DNA of 5,747 nucleotides from an uncultured Clostridia bacterium (GTDB lineage Bacteria > Bacillota > Clostridia > Oscillospirales > CAG-272). The DNA is taken from contig CAMPBZ010000081.1 in the NCBI GenBank assembly GCA_946641795.1, forward strand, positions 1 through 5,747. The letters are read 5' to 3'. Under the pieces are notes generated by a model. It had not been told where the DNA came from. It worked only from the letters and a program-made list of their open reading frames with translations, and did no database searches. Positions 3,441 through 5,747 of the stretch are shown here, in pieces (position 1 is the stretch's first letter; each line of letters opens with the position of its first letter). Position numbers and translations under genes: made by a program.

Positions 3441-5747
3441 TTACTGCTTTTTGCGGAACGCTTTTCCGGTAACCACGTTGTAGGCGCCCAGCGAGATCAT
3501 AAACACGCCCTTGACAATGCCTACGATGATCTTTGTGAAGAGGTTGGGACCCCAGCCGTACTTCTTAATCAGGTTGTAGGAAATGGCAATGAATGCAATG
3601 ATCGCCGCGATTGCCAACAGGAGCCACAGCCACCACAACGACATCTTCTTGGCGCTCGTATGGCCGATTTCCATATAGTAGATACCGTCAAAGTATTCGG
3701 TACCGTTATCGTACTCTACGCCTTCCTGTTTCTCACCAATCACACCGTTGGTAATGTAGTACACGTTCTTCTTGGCCTTTTCCACGCGGTAGTTGATGCG
3801 CGGCATACCGGGCTTTGCGACCACGGTGTAAACGTAGGTCACCGAGCCGTCCGGATTTTCAATGGTTTCCTGAAGGGTTGCGCCTTCGGGAAGAACGGTC
3901 AGCTTTTCGTCGGGGTTGACGGTAATTTCGAAGGGGATAACGGTGCCCTCCGGAACCTCGTAGGTATCCTCGTTGATCTGGACGATCACGATCTTGACGA
4001 TGGGCTCGGTGACGACCGTAACGGTCAGCGCGCGAGACGGCATTGTAATATCGTTGCCGATGGTGTAATCGTGCTCACCGTCGGTCATGCCGGTAATCTC
4101 GTAGTCGGCGCGGTCGGCCTCCAAAAGCTCAGGGGTCACGGTTTTCAGCGTAGCGCCTTCGGGAACGAAGCCGCTTTCCTCAACCGCTTTTTCGCCAACG
4201 GTGAAGATGCCTTCCTCTACCGAGCCGGTAAACGCCGCGGCAAAGCGGTATTCGTTTACAATGGCAATTTCGGTAAAGTGCGGCGGGCGAATGGTAATGG
4301 TGCCGTCGGCAGGCGAAACGGTCACGTTCAGGTCGATCGGGAGCGCTTTGTTGCCTTCCAGAATGTAGGCGCCAGTGCGGCGGGTTTCGGTGGTTTGCAG
4401 AACGCGGACGATTGCCGTTTGAATGGTTACGGCCAGGCCGCCTTGCAGATCAGCAAGTTTTTCGCCGTTCGGGTTGTTGTCGCTGATGTGCACCAGCAGA
4501 TCCATTTCGTAAACCTCTCTTGCGGGAGCTTTTACGAACAGGACGTTTGCGGTGTCGGCGGAGTCAAACTCGCGGCCTTCGATCGGACGGATGGAGAAGC
4601 GCATCTTCTCGTTGCCCGCTTGTTTCAGCGTTTCCATCAGAGCGCCGGAAATTTCAATCTTCGCGCCGTCGTTGTACTGAACGGTCAGGCTGTTTGCGCC
4701 GGCAAAGTCGGCGGCTTCGGTATCCAGCGTAAAGGCGAACGCGTTGGGGTTCTCGGCGTCGGCAACAAAGGTCAGGTTTCCGCCCTCATCCAGAACGGCG
4801 GCTTCCCAAAGGGTTGCTGTCCAGTTGCCTGTCGCGTCGGTCGTCAGCTCAACAAACAGGGGTTCGTCCTCGCCGGCCGCCGCTTGCAGGTAGTCGGGGG
4901 AGTAGATGGCAATGCAGGTGCCAACCGTTTCGGCAAGCAGATCGCCGGAAATCTCGTTGGCCGGATCAATTCTGCCGCCCGCACCAATGTAGTAGAAGTG
5001 CGGGGTGTAGGAAGCGCCGTTGTTGACCAGATCGGCCATGCCAACCCATTCGGGCAGCAGGTCGGCCAGTTCCGCCATCGTGGTTCCTTCCGCAACGTGG
5101 ATCTGGCGCGGCAGGTAAGCCTCGCCGTTCCAAATCAGAACGTTAATGGTTTCGCCTACCGGAGGCGGCGTTACGTCAATGTACTTCAACGTAACCGTTA
5201 CATTGCGTTTGACCAGATAGGTGGCGGGGTCGATCTGGGTGCTGCCAACGTAGTAGCACAGCTCCCAATCGTGGGTCTGGTCGGGCAGGGCGGGAGCGGC
5301 GGGCAGGTTGGCAAGGTGTCCGTTTGCAAGAACTTCCTCGCTGCCGAGCGTGTCGCCCTCGTACTTGTAGGTAACGGTGTAGTAAGTGGGCTGCGGGGTA
5401 ACATCTACGTAAACCAGCGTAACGGTGGTGTCACCGGTCACATGGTAGGTTGCAGGATTGATCTGCGTGCCGAAAACGTAGTAGCGGAGCTCCCACTGGT
5501 GGGTCTGATCCGGCAGATCGGGCGCGGCGGGCAGATTGGCAAGTTGCCCGTTGTGCGCCACCGTCTCGGAACCGATTTCTACATTATTATATACGTAGGT
5601 GACCGTGTGTTGCTTCACCGTTTCGGTAAAGGTTGCCGTGTAGGTGGCATCACCGGTTACCGTGGTGATGGCGGGAGACCATGCGTTGAAGGTGTAGGTG
5701 TACTGTGCCGTCTCGGCCTTGGCGGGTGTACCGTAGGTTACGGTATC
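3441..5747 (-). CDS. Large repeat-containing surface protein, N-terminus outside the window
   Basis: The frame is open to the edge, so 768 C-terminal residues are seen (numbered from the edge); signal peptide and start lie outside. Residues 1-43 end an InlB B-type (Listeria-Bacteroides) repeat, with WSPAITTVTGDATYTATF. Two tandem repeats follow (45-120 and 121-196). The next segment (about 200-290), starting ETINVLIWNGEAYLPRQIHV, is of no family I recognise. Thr/Val/Glu-rich beta-type segments with few cysteines continue to about 690, including two PEGATL motifs. The C-terminus has a Trp-rich membrane segment (about 704-727, SLWWLWLLLAIAAIIAFIA), then KKYGWGPN, a second hydrophobic/amphipathic stretch (about 740-760) and a basic tail KAFRKKQ. 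No LPXTG motif is present. It is probably exported and held in the membrane by its C-terminus, as an adhesin or cell-envelope protein; the ligand is unknown. A GTG at 5616-5618 is an internal valine codon, not the start. Confidence 0.88.
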   Translation of the reverse strand, partial: DTVTYGTPAKAETAQYTYTFNAWSPAITTVTGDATYTATFTETVKQHTVTYVYNNVEIGSETVAHNGQLANLPAAPDLPDQTHQWELRYYVFGTQINPATYHVTGDTTVTLVYVDVTPQPTYYTVTYKYEGDTLGSEEVLANGHLANLPAAPALPDQTHDWELCYYVGSTQIDPATYLVKRNVTVTLKYIDVTPPPVGETINVLIWNGEAYLPRQIHVAEGTTMAELADLLPEWVGMADLVNNGASYTPHFYYIGAGGRIDPANEISGDLLAETVGTCIAIYSPDYLQAAAGEDEPLFVELTTDATGNWTATLWEAAVLDEGGNLTFVADAENPNAFAFTLDTEAADFAGANSLTVQYNDGAKIEISGALMETLKQAGNEKMRFSIRPIEGREFDSADTANVLFVKAPAREVYEMDLLVHISDNNPNGEKLADLQGGLAVTIQTAIVRVLQTTETRRTGAYILEGNKALPIDLNVTVSPADGTITIRPPHFTEIAIVNEYRFAAAFTGSVEEGIFTVGEKAVEESGFVPEGATLKTVTPELLEADRADYEITGMTDGEHDYTIGNDITMPSRALTVTVVTEPIVKIVIVQINEDTYEVPEGTVIPFEITVNPDEKLTVLPEGATLQETIENPDGSVTYVYTVVAKPGMPRINYRVEKAKKNVYYITNGVIGEKQEGVEYDNGTEYFDGIYYMEIGHTSAKKMSLWWLWLLLAIAAIIAFIAISYNLIKKYGWGPNLFTKIIVGIVKGVFMISLGAYNVVTGKAFRKKQ
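5160..5615 (-). repeat. Two tandem 76-residue repeats within the surface protein
   Basis: Copies at 5388-5615 and 5160-5387 align without gaps, with 49 of 76 residues identical by my count. The conserved core is LANLPAAP-x-LPDQTH-x-WEL-x-YYV, then TQI-x-PATY and TVTL-x-Y-x-DVTP. The DNA is also closely similar, which points to duplication within the gene. Each copy opens with a TVTY strand and ends in a DVTPxP linker, like other beta-rich stalk repeats of Gram-positive surface proteins. More copies may lie upstream of the window edge. Confidence 0.85.

Noticed and set aside
5616..5618. GTG as the start codon of the large surface protein
   Set aside because: The frame continues open to the window edge and encodes the recognisable end of an InlB B-type repeat upstream of this valine, so the true start is outside the window.

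Overview
This window looks like chromosomal DNA of a spore-forming, moderately high-GC Clostridia-type Firmicute. I infer an Oscillospirales-like gut relative. The reasons are a clear SpoVAC sporulation protein, a YmdB-family phosphodiesterase, a bacterial acyl-ACP thioesterase, AGGAGG-type ribosome binding sites, and a large repeat-containing surface protein. The taxonomic placement is inference; there is no rRNA or other marker gene.

Region 1 (1-1751) is a divergent gene pair enclosed by related repeats. A 97-residue helical/coiled-coil protein lies on the minus strand (158-451) behind a near-consensus vegetative promoter. spoVAC lies on the plus strand (594-1037) without spoVAD or spoVAE beside it. 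Each gene is followed downstream by the same kind of repeat element in the same orientation relative to the gene: a single unit at 1-150 after the small gene, and a five-unit array with tail hairpin at 1231-1695 after spoVAC. The two elements are therefore inverted with respect to each other. Units carry GC-rich palindromes with a constant centre and changing but still paired stems, then an A-rich stretch and a small GCTCC/GGAGC hairpin. The element ends in an AT-rich terminator-like hairpin. A separate strong bidirectional terminator (1161-1195), another palindrome (1134-1156) and a perfect 48-bp palindrome (1704-1751) add to the density of structure. This repeat-bounded module is the most unusual part of the window.

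Region 2 (1761-3303) holds two minus-strand genes with 49 bases between them, probably one operon: an acyl-ACP thioesterase (2563-3303), then ymdB (1761-2513). All metal/active-site residues expected of YmdB are present, as is the thioesterase DxNxHxNN motif.

Region 3 (3304-3440) is a leader/intergenic stretch with three closely spaced hairpins sharing interchangeable CGGGG/CCCCG segments. It separates the operon from the gene upstream.

Region 4 (3441-5747) is the C-terminal 768 residues of a large minus-strand surface protein that continues beyond the window. It has the end of an InlB-B-type repeat, two tandem 76-residue repeats, beta-rich domains, and a C-terminal pair of hydrophobic segments in place of an LPXTG sorting signal.
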